A DNA stretch of 64,000 nucleotides from UBA2779 sp965232165 (GCA_965232165.1 CBDDOY010000001.1:1364001-1428000), one strand, 5' to 3'. Shown: positions 1 to 9,416, numbered from the stretch's first letter. Program-made: numbers and translations. Notes: generated from the sequence alone by a model not told the origin.

Positions 1-982
1 ACAATGCCGTTTCTTTCTGAAAGAAGGTTAAAGCCTGGGGGATATCCCCCAGGGCCTGATGTATGTCCCCGAGTTTTGAATACGAAATGGCAAGTCCGTT
101 TTTGAGGCCCTCGCTTCGGGGGTTCTCGGCATAAAGCTCTTCGAACAATGCCGTTTCTTTCTGAAAGAAGGTTAAAGCCTGGGGGATATCCCCCATGGCC
201 TGATGTATGTCCCCGAGTTTTGAATACGAAATGGCAAGTCCGTTTTTGAGGCCCTCGCTTCGGGGGTTCTCGGCATAAAGCTCCTTAGTCAATTCAATAT
301 CTTTCTGAAAGAAGGTTAAAGCCTGGGGGATATCCCCCATGGCCATCCCCGAGGCCCTCGCTTCGGGGGTTCTCGGCCTGATGTATGTCCCCGAGTTTTG
401 AATACGAAATGGCAAGTCCGTTTTTGAGGCCCTCGCTTCGGGGGTTCTCGGCATAAAGCTCTTCGAACAATGCCGTTTCTTTCTGAAAGAAGGTTAAAGC
501 CTGGGGGATATCCCCCATGGCCTGATGTATGTCCCCGAGTTTTGAATACGAAATGGCAAGTCCGTTTTTGAGGCCCTCGCTTCGGGGGTTCTCGGCATAA
601 AGCTCTTCGAACAATGCCGTTTCTTTCTGAAAGAAGGTTAAAGCCTGGGGGATATCCCCCAGGGCCTGATGTATGTCCCCGAGTTTTGAATACGAAATGG
701 CAAGTCCGTTTTTGAGGCCCTCGCTTCGGGGGTTCTCGGCATAAAGCTCTTCGAACAATGCCGTTTCTTTCTGAAAGAAGGTTAAAGCCTGGGGGATATC
801 CCCCATGGCCTGATGTATGTCCCCGAGTTTTGAATACGAAATGGCAAGTCCGTTTTTGAGGCCCTCGCTTCGGGGGTTCTCGGCATAAAGCTCTTCACCC
901 AATTGTGCTCTCTTCTGAAAGAAGGTTAAAGCCTGGGGGATATCCCCCATGGCCTGATGTATGTCCCCGAGTTTTGATAAAT
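1..982 (-). repeat. 144-bp in-frame tandem repeat coding TPR units
   Basis: Seven units of 144 bp (48 codons) begin at about 1, 145, 289, 467, 611, 755 and 899 (plus-strand coordinates). The 289-467 spacing is 178 because of a 34-bp extra segment that duplicates part of the unit. Most units differ by only one or two bases (for example CCCATGGCC or CCCAGGGCC), which implies recent expansion or gene conversion. The units at 289 and 899 carry a divergent ETALF-equivalent segment, as expected for older boundary repeats. The array runs off the left edge of the window. Confidence 0.9.
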
Positions 983-2879
983 TAACCGCAGTGTTTGCCT
1001 TGTCTTCCAATTTTTCAAACAGCTTCCCGGCCCTTTCATAGAGCCGAACCGATTCCCCGAAACGGCCAGCTTCTTTGCCGACATCCGCCAGATAAAAGCA
1101 CAACAGGGCGAGGGAACGGTTTTCATGGGGATAACGCTCCACGACCGTTCTGGCATAAGGAAAGAAGGGCAGTGCCTGCGTTGCATTTTCCTGAAGTTTC
1201 TCCGACAGGCTAGCGACAAGGGCACTGTAGGCGCCTTCCTCTAGTTGTATCTTCGCCCGTGCAACTTCGGCTACTAGGGAGTGCATCTTCAGGCTGCCGT
1301 GCATGTCGGCACTGCCCGTTAACCAGCCGGTTCTTATCAATTCGTCCATGATATCTTCAAAGCTGGTCTCGTCATCCCAGGCTGTTTCAAACAGTTCCTT
1401 GAGAAGTTTCACCGGAATCCTTTCCGCCGGCAGCAGGCTGATATTGCCTAGAATACGGCACTGCTGCTGAGGAAGGCTGTTAAAATCAAAGAGTGACAGG
1501 ATGTAGCGGTACAGCTTCTCCTGCTTCTTCCTTCCAGGTATATCCGCATGGCCGCCGATGCTGATTATACGTTCCAATTCTTTGTGGCCCAGCCCGTCAG
1601 CCGTATCGAGGCATTGTTCCAGTTCTTGCAGGGCAAGCCCCCTCTTGCGGCCGGTCTTGGCCAGCAGTTCTACGATCAGGGTGTGATATTCAACCTTCCC
1701 CAGCAGGGATTCCAGAACTGTCTTATCAGAGGATTGAATTGCATCCTGGCCGTAATGGTGAAGAAACAACTTCTCGGCATCCGGCGGCTTCAATTTCTCC
1801 ACTTCAATCAATTTATATCTTTCGGGACGGCAGCGGCTGGTGATGAGTACCGTCCAGCGCAATGCCGTTAGCTCCCTGTAGCAGTCAACAAGGAGCTTCT
1901 CCTGGTTGACGTTGTCCAGGACCAGCAGGTTACGGCCTGTTTTTGCACTCATGGCCTGAACGAGAAGGCGGAAGGGGTTTTCGCCGGCGCTCAGATGGTT
2001 TAAGTTCAGATTCAAACTATTAGCCAAGCTATCGAGCATGTCGGTTTTGATGTCGTTCGACACCGTTACCCAGGCGATGAGGCCGTAGCGGCTACAGTAC
2101 TCCGGCCGGTTGACGTATGCCAGGGCCAGGGAGGTTTTGCCGATGCCCCCCATGCCGTTGACCAGCAGCAGCGGTTCGCCTTCGGCCAGACCTTTATGCA
2201 GGGATTCAAGCTGGACTTCTCGGCCAATGAAGTAATCGGGGGTTCCAGGAGTTTCGATATAATCAGGCCCCTCGTCGGTGTTTAGGGCCCCGTTGGGAAC
2301 GGTGTTATCGGCCCCTGTTTCAGTCAGTTTCTGATTGATTGCCTTGAGGATGTCGGCATAGTTGTGTTTTTGGTGATGTGCCGCCGTCTTGGCGTTCATC
2401 CTTCTCAACATGGCTGTTACTTTGCCTATCGATAGCCTAATTTCTGTTAGGCGGGTTAGGTCGGCAGCAAAGGTTTCCATTCCTGCATCAACGCCATTCC
2501 TGCTTAGATTTGTCTTAAATTTATTTTCCTCTTCCTGCCAATAATTATAATAGTTAGGCCGTTTCTCGTAATCATAGATACCGGTAGCATCTTCCAAAAC
2601 GATGGGAAAGACACGCTGCTGCATGTTCTCATGCCCCTCGATGAACAGCATTTCCGACATGCAGTTTATCGATTTGAGGTATTTATCGCTGATGATGGTA
2701 ACAATGATGTCGCTTCGCCCCATACGATGCTCAAATTCGACGATGTCATCCCGGTACTTCACGTCCTTCTTATCCCGTTTGGGATTGAAACCGCCCTGTA
2801 TCAGGGCGGTTTCAACTTCCTCGGCCGTGGCTTCTCCCTCGCCGCCGTGGGTGTAGGATATGTAGACTGCAGGAGACAT
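294..2879 (-). CDS. TIR / NB-ARC (STAND) / TPR protein, frameshifted in its TPR tail
   Basis: Seen: residues 1-80 form a TIR domain (YISYTHG near the N terminus; CMSEM around residue 73-77 with the Glu expected for NAD+ cleavage). GMGGIGKTS at 242-250 is a Walker A P-loop, LLVLDNV at 318-324 is Walker B and TSR follows near 348: an NB-ARC STAND ATPase. A helical region leads to 48-residue TPR-like repeats that are almost identical to each other from about residue 640. Known: TIR-STAND proteins in bacteria are mostly anti-phage or self-recognition sensors, in which the repeats sense a ligand and TIR depletes NAD+. The listed stop at 294 is created by a 34-bp insertion near 347-380. In the original frame coding continues past base 1, so the intact gene is longer than this window. 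ATG at 2879 is the first start. The PD-(D/E)XK gene lies 207 bp upstream on the same strand. Confident on domains, less on whether it is functional. Confidence 0.85.
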   Translation of the reverse strand: MSPAVYISYTHGGEGEATAEEVETALIQGGFNPKRDKKDVKYRDDIVEFEHRMGRSDIIVTIISDKYLKSINCMSEMLFIEGHENMQQRVFPIVLEDATGIYDYEKRPNYYNYWQEEENKFKTNLSRNGVDAGMETFAADLTRLTEIRLSIGKVTAMLRRMNAKTAAHHQKHNYADILKAINQKLTETGADNTVPNGALNTDEGPDYIETPGTPDYFIGREVQLESLHKGLAEGEPLLLVNGMGGIGKTSLALAYVNRPEYCSRYGLIAWVTVSNDIKTDMLDSLANSLNLNLNHLSAGENPFRLLVQAMSAKTGRNLLVLDNVNQEKLLVDCYRELTALRWTVLITSRCRPERYKLIEVEKLKPPDAEKLFLHHYGQDAIQSSDKTVLESLLGKVEYHTLIVELLAKTGRKRGLALQELEQCLDTADGLGHKELERIISIGGHADIPGRKKQEKLYRYILSLFDFNSLPQQQCRILGNISLLPAERIPVKLLKELFETAWDDETSFEDIMDELIRTGWLTGSADMHGSLKMHSLVAEVARAKIQLEEGAYSALVASLSEKLQENATQALPFFPYARTVVERYPHENRSLALLCFYLADVGKEAGRFGESVRLYERAGKLFEKLEDKANTAVNLSKLGDIHQAMGDIPQALTFFQKRAQLGEELYAENPRSEGLKNGLAISYSKLGDIHQAMGDIPQALTFFQKETALFEELYAENPRSEGLKNGLAISYSKLGDIHQALGDIPQALTFFQKETALFEELYAENPRSEGLKNGLAISYSKLGDIHQAMGDIPQALTFFQKETALFEELYAENPRSEGLKNGLAISYSKLGDIHQAENPRSEGLGDGHGGYPPGFNLLSERY

Positions 2880-3086
2880 CGCTGTATTGTACTTGCAGAT
2901 GATGGAGGAGTGTCAAATGGGGTGTTTTGAGAGTGTTTAAAAATAATCGCCTTTTGGATGAGTATCAGCCGCCTTTTCTATACCGAGTTATTCACTTACA
3001 GGGGCTCTGTAGGCATCCTGCCTGATTACCCCAGGTGTTGCTTCTCGGATGAACTCGGGTTGCGATAAAAACTTCAGATTATGCCT

Positions 3087-4085
3087 CTATTGCTCCATCT
3101 CGTCGGCAAAATCCTCAATGCTTTCTGCCCGCATCGCCAAGTCCAGAAATTTGCGCAAAGTATCCAGGTTGGTTTCCCCTGTAATCTTCTGTTCAAGGGC
3201 GGATGGGATGGAACCGAATTCTCTTAATGCAGCGAGAACGGCATATGTTAAGCCTTTGGCTTCGCCTATAGCCTCGCCTTTGGCCACACCTTTGGCTTCG
3301 CCTATAGCCTCGCCTGTGGCCGCGCCTTCGGCTCTGGCCGTTTCTATGGCATCCCGTTCCGATACCAGGTTGATCACGTATTTCTCGTAGGCCCGGCGTT
3401 CCTCTTGACTCATCTTAAGTAGCTTGAGTTTTTCCCTAGTCTTCTGGATGTTCTTGGACCGAAAGCTGTCCTTTATTTCTTCATTCTTGAAAAAATACAC
3501 CCACTCATCGACATCTTCCCGGATGACATCCTCAAAACGCTCCACTTCTATGAGGTAGTACTCCGGGTACATGTCGGACCTGGATTCCAGCACCCGGACG
3601 GCCCGGTTGTTCCCGTCTCTTATATTTCTTATATGCCGGACTTCCAGTATGTCGCCGGTATGAACGCCCTTGAACTCGGTTCTGCCGTGATACAGGTAGT
3701 CCTTTCCCGTGCCCAGGTTGAAGTACATGATGCTGATGGATATAACCTTTTTTATCTCCTTGAAGGATGCTCCCAGCGGCAGGTTTTCCACCACGGTTTT
3801 GCATGTCCCGAACAGAAGCCGTTCCAGGTAGTCCGACTCGGTTTCGGCCTGAACCTCTATGATGAAGTGTTTATCTTCCTTGTCGCACACCAGTATGTCG
3901 ACTCGGTTGAACTTCTGCCGCTCATGCTCCTGGTTGGATTCGCTTTCCAGCACCTTTTCGACTCTTATGTCCTCCTTCAGGAGGGCGGTCAGGAAGCCTT
4001 CCAGTATATCGAAGTTGGCCTTGTCGCGGAGGATGGTTTTCATGGCCCAGTCAAAGCGGATGAGCCGCTCGGGGTTGATTGTCAT
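3087..4085 (-). CDS. PD-(D/E)XK nuclease family transposase-like protein (Rpn/PDDEXK_2 type)
   Basis: The N terminus RFDWAMKTILRDKANFDIL is the typical opening of the PDDEXK_2 / Rpn family, and FNRVDILVCDKEDKHFIIEVQ carries the D ... E-x-Q core of the nuclease fold. About 60 residues before the end a low-complexity stretch repeats GEAKG/GEAIG, which is common in this family and often length-variable. These proteins are recombination-promoting nucleases spread as multicopy families. Their cellular role is unclear. ATG at 4085 is chosen over an upstream ATG at 4124 because AGGAAG sits 5 bp before it and the conserved domain starts there. It lies upstream of the TIR gene on the same strand, so cotranscription is possible. 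Confidence 0.85.
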   Translation of the reverse strand: MTINPERLIRFDWAMKTILRDKANFDILEGFLTALLKEDIRVEKVLESESNQEHERQKFNRVDILVCDKEDKHFIIEVQAETESDYLERLLFGTCKTVVENLPLGASFKEIKKVISISIMYFNLGTGKDYLYHGRTEFKGVHTGDILEVRHIRNIRDGNNRAVRVLESRSDMYPEYYLIEVERFEDVIREDVDEWVYFFKNEEIKDSFRSKNIQKTREKLKLLKMSQEERRAYEKYVINLVSERDAIETARAEGAATGEAIGEAKGVAKGEAIGEAKGLTYAVLAALREFGSIPSALEQKITGETNLDTLRKFLDLAMRAESIEDFADEMEQ

Positions 4086-4137
4086 ATCTTCCTGATTATA
4101 CATGTATCTGTGCGAAGGGGGCAAACCATATCACTTG

Positions 4138-4302
4138 TCATCTAGCACAAATCCAGTCAATTGGGTGCCCCTTCCTCCCGCTGTTACTCAAATACCAGCC
4201 CACTGCTCCGGCATCATCGCCTCCCGCGTAAAGGTACCCTTTAAAGGCATTGCCTCTCCTACGGGCCGCATACTCCCATTCGGCATCTGCGGGCAATCGG
4301 CA
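4138..4302 (-). pseudogene. Fragment of a formylglycine-generating enzyme (FGE/SUMF1) homologue
   Basis: Read on the minus strand, the segment encodes RLPADAEWEYAARR, then YAGGDDAGAVGWYLSNSG and a GHPI motif. This matches the order of the FGE-sulfatase family core (RLPTEAEWEYAARGG ... NSGG.THPVG). Only about 55 codons remain. The upstream part is replaced by a family-1 mobile repeat (4303-4444) and no downstream continuation is seen. In this family, intact members are copper-dependent sulfatase activators or diversified lipoproteins and variable proteins. Here it is a non-functional remnant. Confidence 0.6.
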
Positions 4303-4444
4303 TCGCCGCTGCGGTGTTGTCAAAATGCCACGCAGCTTAAGCTGCGCTCGATCTTTTGCCGCTTTGTATCGACCTGCCTGCACGGCCTGAGACCGGCGAA
4401 AAAACTCTTCGTCAATTTCCTAACGCTGTTTTTTAGAGGCGCCC
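4303..4444. mobile_element. Family-1 MITE-like repeat, truncated copy
   Basis: It shares blocks with the complete copy at 33185-33345 (in reverse orientation): TTTTGCCGC then TTGTATC, TTCGTCAATTTCCTAA, and the terminal TTTTTTAGAGGCGCCC. The left end, which abuts the FGE fragment, lacks the opposite terminal repeat, so this copy is truncated. Confidence 0.65.
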
Positions 4445-4543
4445 TAAAGTCTTCGCTCTTGCTTAGCACCTTAGAGATGTAATCCTATTAAGCGTGTCTG
4501 CCGATACTGTGATTATCAACTTTCCTCTAAGGAACAACAACAA

Positions 4544-7159
4544 ATGAACAAACCATATCAAGAGTATGCAAGTGTACTATTCATATTTTTTCTCGTAGTG
4601 TTACCTGTTAACTCTCTCTTCTCGGCAGGCGGCCAGGAAACCTCCAATACGAATGGAATCATCACCTATGAACCATCATCGAGCGGAACGGTTTATAGGA
4701 TTGATTATACACCGCCGAAGAACATCGATAAAACTGCCGTGCATTATATACAAATCAAGATATATGATTCATTAGGCAAGAGCTTCAATAAGATTTACTA
4801 TTTGAAATCCAGTGACAAAAAATCAAAGAACAACGTATTCAACTTAGTGTTCCCAAGTGATTACTTCATGCCTAATACAACTCTGACCGTTTCAATAGAT
4901 TATTACTCTGAAAACACAATCCCGCTCGGCTCTGTCAACGAACAGTTCAAACCCATATTCCAACTAGTTTTTGAATCAATAGAAAAAGATAAAGCAGGCA
5001 TTGGTCCATATCGAAAAAGCAATAGATTATTGACTGATATCCTTGATGAATTTGACATGGAATCTTTATATACTGAAAAGAAATATACCGAATTGATCAA
5101 GGAGTATTTCGGAAATATATCTAAGGAAATTCAAGAATTGCTGTTTGACAATAATAATATATTTTTTTTAGTTAAGATGACGGTATATCTGGATCAAAAC
5201 CATGATATAACTTCGATTAATTCAACCAGCATGGAGTACAAGGAATTGCTGGATAATTTTACAACGGTACTGAAAAAATACCTTGACGATGATTTTCCAT
5301 ATAAAATCAGTTCTTCACAGTCAGCCGAATCCTACAATATCGAGAGCCTGATTCATTATGAATTCCCCGATTCCTCAGGTGAACACCGATGGCCGCCCTA
5401 TATTCAGATATACCTTTTAAAAAATAATAATGATTCAAGCTCCGTACAGAAGATTTCATTCGATACAACACGCTCTACCTTGAATACCCTACTCGATAAG
5501 CACATAGCCGAAAACATGAGTGAAACCGATTCCAAGGTTATGGAACTCAAGAATGAATTATTATCATTGTTCGATAGAAACAAACAAACCAGTAAGGAAT
5601 TCTTGGATAAGAACAGTCGGTATTTAAGCATTTTATCGCAGTTCAATACAATTCTAGGAGATGAACAGTATAGATTGGAAAACTGGCTAAATGAAAGAAG
5701 AACTGCCGCAGACGAGACAAGCGAACAAATAAGGCTTTCCAAGGATAGAATCAGCGATATCCAGGGAAGAATAGAATCCATAAAACAGGAAATTGCGCTC
5801 AGCACAGAGGGCGGGATAATCATAGCCTCCAAACAGAAGGAGTTAGATTTCTTGAACAACGAATCGATGCAGCTCAACGCACTGATCGTTGAATATGACA
5901 GTGAGTTCAACAAGATTGTGTCTGAGGTGAATGAAAGAGTAGAGAAATTTAATTCGGCCAGCACCCAATTCACATTGTTCAATGAGAATCCGCAAGATGT
6001 CATCGGCCGTTACTCGCTGGTCTATAGTAATGCAGAAGCAATACGCCCGGAAAAAACGAACGAAATAAACAGACTGGACACCGTTTTTGAGGCCATTGCG
6101 CAAATAAGCATGAAGGAACAGGAAGGCATTACTTCAAATTTGCGCTATTTGCCGGATCGGCAGAATCAGTCTTCTTTGACCCCGGAGGATATGATTGGTC
6201 AGATTGAAAAATTTATGAATTCGGCGCGAGAGAACTACGATGCTTCTGTTGATGCAGTTGTGAAACAAATCAATGATATACAGGACTCGAATGAATTCAA
6301 AAGCATAACCGAGATAATTCAGGACATGAACAGTCCCTTGAGCTTTGAAGGTATTTCAAGCTCCGATGTTTCTTCATTATCCTTAGTAGAGGCCCTGGAA
6401 AATCTCCTGAGTATAAACCAGTACTTAAACAACGCCGTCTATAAATATAACAGTGAAGTGACAAACGAGCCTCTTCTTAAAGATGTGTACGATGCCATTC
6501 AAAGCCTTCCCGCGACTGACATATTGACAGAGCATATCGATAGACTCATAAGAAGTATTTCCCCGGATTCCGTCATGAATCAACAAATAATCAGTGCGGT
6601 TCCCCGTCTTGATACAGACTCGATAGAAAGCATTGAAGGAGGGAATCGAGCCCTGAGTTACAATGCCAATGCAAACACCGATATAGACAATGCTATTAAC
6701 CATATCATAATGATCAACCCTTCCGTGAACGAAGATGAAATCAGAGAAATTGTGGCTATATATTTCTCTGAATCCCTGGTTGAAAACACAAACCCATTAG
6801 TGGCTATCGCACAGATGCTGTATCATACGAAGTATTTTAGGAGCAAAGAAATCACCGAAACAACCTTCAATTTCGGCTTCATCGGTTCCGGCAATGCAGA
6901 TTCAAAATGGGCTTCGGCAAGATTCCCCACACCGGCATTGGGAATCAGAGCCCATGTCCAGCATATCAAGGCATACTCGACGGACGATCCTATCAAATCC
7001 GAGATTGTCGATCCAAGATATCCAATTCTTGTGCGGGAAGGATTAATCGGCACGAAAAACACCTTGAGGGAAATGCTAGGCTCATGGTATCCCCCGGAAA
7101 ACAGTGAAAAGGTCTATGCCGAAATAGCCGCCATCCTGAAGCAATTAGGGGGGGGATAA
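4544..7159 (+). CDS. Large exported protein with central coiled coil and C-terminal glucosaminidase-like domain
   Basis: 871 residues. An N-terminal hydrophobic segment (VLFIFFLVVLPVNSLFSAGG) is a signal peptide. Residues about 330-480 are rich in E, Q, K and L heptads, a probable coiled coil. The last 150 residues (SVNEDEIREIV ... NPLVAIAQMLYHTKYF ... NFGFIGSG ... GIRAHVQHIKAYS ... LREMLGSWYPPENS) align in order with bacterial endo-beta-N-acetylglucosaminidase-like domains that trim peptidoglycan. In the pattern AQM..ET..F the catalytic Glu position is occupied by His (AQMLYHTKYF), so catalysis is doubtful. AAGGA lies 13 bp before the ATG. The gene is clearly more AT-rich than its neighbours, which may indicate transfer. 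The N-terminal two thirds is not recognised. Confidence 0.7.
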   Translation: MNKPYQEYASVLFIFFLVVLPVNSLFSAGGQETSNTNGIITYEPSSSGTVYRIDYTPPKNIDKTAVHYIQIKIYDSLGKSFNKIYYLKSSDKKSKNNVFNLVFPSDYFMPNTTLTVSIDYYSENTIPLGSVNEQFKPIFQLVFESIEKDKAGIGPYRKSNRLLTDILDEFDMESLYTEKKYTELIKEYFGNISKEIQELLFDNNNIFFLVKMTVYLDQNHDITSINSTSMEYKELLDNFTTVLKKYLDDDFPYKISSSQSAESYNIESLIHYEFPDSSGEHRWPPYIQIYLLKNNNDSSSVQKISFDTTRSTLNTLLDKHIAENMSETDSKVMELKNELLSLFDRNKQTSKEFLDKNSRYLSILSQFNTILGDEQYRLENWLNERRTAADETSEQIRLSKDRISDIQGRIESIKQEIALSTEGGIIIASKQKELDFLNNESMQLNALIVEYDSEFNKIVSEVNERVEKFNSASTQFTLFNENPQDVIGRYSLVYSNAEAIRPEKTNEINRLDTVFEAIAQISMKEQEGITSNLRYLPDRQNQSSLTPEDMIGQIEKFMNSARENYDASVDAVVKQINDIQDSNEFKSITEIIQDMNSPLSFEGISSSDVSSLSLVEALENLLSINQYLNNAVYKYNSEVTNEPLLKDVYDAIQSLPATDILTEHIDRLIRSISPDSVMNQQIISAVPRLDTDSIESIEGGNRALSYNANANTDIDNAINHIIMINPSVNEDEIREIVAIYFSESLVENTNPLVAIAQMLYHTKYFRSKEITETTFNFGFIGSGNADSKWASARFPTPALGIRAHVQHIKAYSTDDPIKSEIVDPRYPILVREGLIGTKNTLREMLGSWYPPENSEKVYAEIAAILKQLGGG

Positions 7160-7288
7160 CGGCCTCTTAAGTCTGCGATTAGGGACTCCCTGGCCGAATG
7201 CCTTGCATCGGGGCAATAGCGCCAGGAGGGTTAAAAGCAGGCCGCTGGAGATTCTCGTGCTCTGTACATAACAGATTACTCAATGACA

Positions 7289-7427
7289 GGCGCAAGGGAT
7301 TGCAGCGGAAATGCCGCTGGCAGCCCCGGCGATTGGCAATGAGCCGGTTAACAGGCTGCCAGATTAAGGCATTGGAGCGGAAAGCCCGACCCGAAGGGTT
7401 GCGCCCAGATATTGATTTTGAATTGAC
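7289..7427 (+). repeat. Family-B interspersed structured repeat, copy 1
   Basis: A 139-bp unit beginning GGCGCAAGGGATTGCAGCGG and ending TTTTGAATTGAC. It contains short hairpins: CAGCGG/CCGCTG around AAATG, and CCGG/CCGG around a 14-base loop. The same unit occurs at 12336, 37355, 47879 and 61771 in both orientations and always between genes. Its spurious open frame (GRNPSGRAFRSNALIWQP) is not treated as a protein. Confidence 0.85.
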
Positions 7428-7464
7428 ATCACACAAAGGGTTCCCCTGAACACATCCATGAGGA

Positions 7465-8349
7465 ATGAAAAACTCAATGCCTATGGTGAGCATCGTTATC
7501 CCCACCCACAATAGGGCTGCACTCATTTCTAGAGCGATAAGGTCGGCACTGAACCAGACATATCGGGATGCAGAAATCATTGTCATCGACGACGGCGGCA
7601 GCGATGATACCGAGGCGAGTCTTCAGGACTGTCTAAATAGGCATAACGGTATTCCGGTTCATTACAGACGAATTCCCCATCAGGGAGTGTCCGCCGCACG
7701 CAATATCGGCGTAAGCATGGCATGCGGAACATGGATAGCCTTCCTCGACTCAGACGATAGCTGGATGCCGGACAAGCTGCAGAAGCAAGTTCAATTCACA
7801 CGGGAAAATCCAGGTATTCGCTTGGTATACACCCAGGAGCGTTGGTTTCGTAACGGTAGACGGGTCAATCCGCCCGCAGCCTATAGAAAGCATTCAGGAG
7901 ATGTATTCATCCATTGCCTGCCGGTTTGCATGATAGGAGTATCCACGGTTCTCATAGCTAAGGACCTGTTTGAACAAGTGAACGGTTTCGACACGGATTA
8001 TCCGGTCTGCGAGGATTATGATCTCTGGCTGAGAATCACCAGCCATTGCAAGGTTGGCCTGCTCGAAGAGGAGCTAACCTGTAAATTCGGCGGCCACGAC
8101 GATCAATTGTCCGCCTCTTTTATAGGGATTGATTACTGGCGGCTCCGTGCTCTGTGCGGAATTCTCCGTGATCCTGGGCTCTCCACGGTGAAAATCAAGG
8201 CAATACACAGGGAAATGGAACGCAAAGCCGGAATACTCCTGCATGGATGCAGGAAGCATGGCCGAATGAAATGGTATGAAGAATCCTTAGCCATGATAAA
8301 GAAGGCTTGGCCCGGCTATAGACATGGGTCAAATTCCATGGCACCATGA
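7465..8349 (+). CDS. Family 2 glycosyltransferase
   Basis: 294 residues of GT-A fold: VSIVIPTHNRAALISRAI at the N terminus, EIIVIDDGGSDDT for the nucleotide-sugar pocket, GVSAARNIG, and FLDSDDSW carrying the metal-binding DxD-like motif. This enzyme would transfer a sugar from a nucleotide donor to a glycan or lipid acceptor at the inner face of the membrane. No transmembrane segment is seen. AGGA directly abuts the ATG at 7465, so the start may instead be the ATG at 7477 or 7483, where the conserved fold begins. It is followed after 6 bp by a URO-D-fold gene. The acceptor cannot be deduced. Confidence 0.88.
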   Translation: MKNSMPMVSIVIPTHNRAALISRAIRSALNQTYRDAEIIVIDDGGSDDTEASLQDCLNRHNGIPVHYRRIPHQGVSAARNIGVSMACGTWIAFLDSDDSWMPDKLQKQVQFTRENPGIRLVYTQERWFRNGRRVNPPAAYRKHSGDVFIHCLPVCMIGVSTVLIAKDLFEQVNGFDTDYPVCEDYDLWLRITSHCKVGLLEEELTCKFGGHDDQLSASFIGIDYWRLRALCGILRDPGLSTVKIKAIHREMERKAGILLHGCRKHGRMKWYEESLAMIKKAWPGYRHGSNSMAP

Positions 8350-8355
8350 TGACTG

Positions 8356-9288
8356 ATGACAAAGTTAGAACGCATTGACACAGTTCTGAAGGGGCAGAAA
8401 CCCGATAGGGCGCCTATAACATGTTGGTACCATTTCGGCACGCAATACCTTCCGGGGGAGCGATTCGCGGAGATTGCCCTTTCCTTTCATGAACACTACG
8501 ATTTTGACTGGCTGAAGGTGATGAATGACTATTTCTATCCCATGCCGGAAGGGATGTATGCCCTGAAGAACGCCCAGGACCTGAAGAAGTTGCAACCCTT
8601 CGATATAGATTCTTCGCCGTTCAAAGAGCAACTGAAGGCGCTCGCCGTCATAGCCAGTCGTCTGGAAGGAAAATCCTACTTCTGTGATACGGTGTTCGAC
8701 CCTTTCCAGGTGCTCCAACGCAGCCTGGCGGGAGAACACCTGCTTAGATTGACAGAGGAAGAGCCTCAAGCCGTCCTGGAGGCCCTTGAAGTGCTAACCG
8801 ATATGCTCATTAAGTACGCCCGCCGGGTTATAAATTGCGGTGCACGCGGAATATTCCTGTCCATCCTGGCAGGGAAGAATGAGATGAGCCGCGAAACATT
8901 TCTCACCTTCGTTAAACCCTTTGCTGTACGTGTTTTAGAGGCCGTAAAGGATGACGGCCCCATGAATACTGTTCATCTTCATGGCCGGCATATCGATATC
9001 GAAAACTGCCTTGACTTCCCGGCTCCCGTCATCAGTTGGGAGGATAGGCTGCCCGACAATCCATCCCTTCGGGAAGTGAAGGAAAGATGGCCAGGTTGTG
9101 TGATGGGCGGCATAGATCACACCATCATGACCCGAAGAACGCCGGGATTCCTTATGGAGCACACCCGTGAAGGCATGGCGCTGGGCGGTGAGGACAGATT
9201 CTTCCTGGCTAATGGATGCAGCACACCAGGGCACATGGATCCCGATGCCTTAAGACTCATGGTGGAAACCGCCCAAGGAAAAATATAG
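8356..9288 (+). CDS. Uroporphyrinogen decarboxylase-fold protein (MtaA/CmuA-like)
   Basis: 310 residues with the URO-D pattern: TKLERIDTVLKGQKPDRAP at the start, then VKPFAVRVLEAVKDDGPMNTVHLHG, VISWEDRLPDNPSLREVKERW and GGIDHTIM, ending with an NGCSTPG loop like that of the methyltransferase branch. It lacks the RQAGRYLPEYR motif of true heme-pathway HemE, so a corrinoid or cofactor methyl-transfer role is more likely than porphyrin decarboxylation. The natural substrate is unknown. It is almost contiguous with the upstream glycosyltransferase. Its TAG stop is part of the ATAG target duplication of the mobile repeat that follows. Confidence 0.75.
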   Translation: MTKLERIDTVLKGQKPDRAPITCWYHFGTQYLPGERFAEIALSFHEHYDFDWLKVMNDYFYPMPEGMYALKNAQDLKKLQPFDIDSSPFKEQLKALAVIASRLEGKSYFCDTVFDPFQVLQRSLAGEHLLRLTEEEPQAVLEALEVLTDMLIKYARRVINCGARGIFLSILAGKNEMSRETFLTFVKPFAVRVLEAVKDDGPMNTVHLHGRHIDIENCLDFPAPVISWEDRLPDNPSLREVKERWPGCVMGGIDHTIMTRRTPGFLMEHTREGMALGGEDRFFLANGCSTPGHMDPDALRLMVETAQGKI

Positions 9289-9393
9289 GAGCCCAAAAAA
9301 CGGCTTCAGGAAATTGACACCGGTAACGGCCGGCCTGCGGCAGACAGGCAGAACAGAGCGAGTCAAGAACCTGGCGGGGTTTTTTAGGCGCTC
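9289..9393. mobile_element. Family-1 MITE-like repeat, short copy with ATAG target duplication
   Basis: A 105-bp element with inverted ends GAGCCCAAAAAAC and GTTTTTTAGGCGCTC, flanked by ATAG on both sides (9285-9288 and 9394-9397). The internal blocks TTCAGGAAATTGAC and GAGTCAAGAAC are shared with the copy at 33185. It inserted exactly at the stop codon of the upstream gene. Confidence 0.7.
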
Positions 9394-9416
9394 ATAGGAA
9401 TAAGGCCCTCCTCGAA

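Noticed and set aside
3633..4145. Plus-strand ORF opposite the PD-(D/E)XK gene
   Set aside because: Antisense shadow of a clear family member on the minus strand.
7179..7586. ORFs reading GRNPSGRAFRSNAL from the family-B repeats
   Set aside because: The same peptide appears wherever the repeat occurs, in any orientation and without start signals, so it is a by-product of the repeat.
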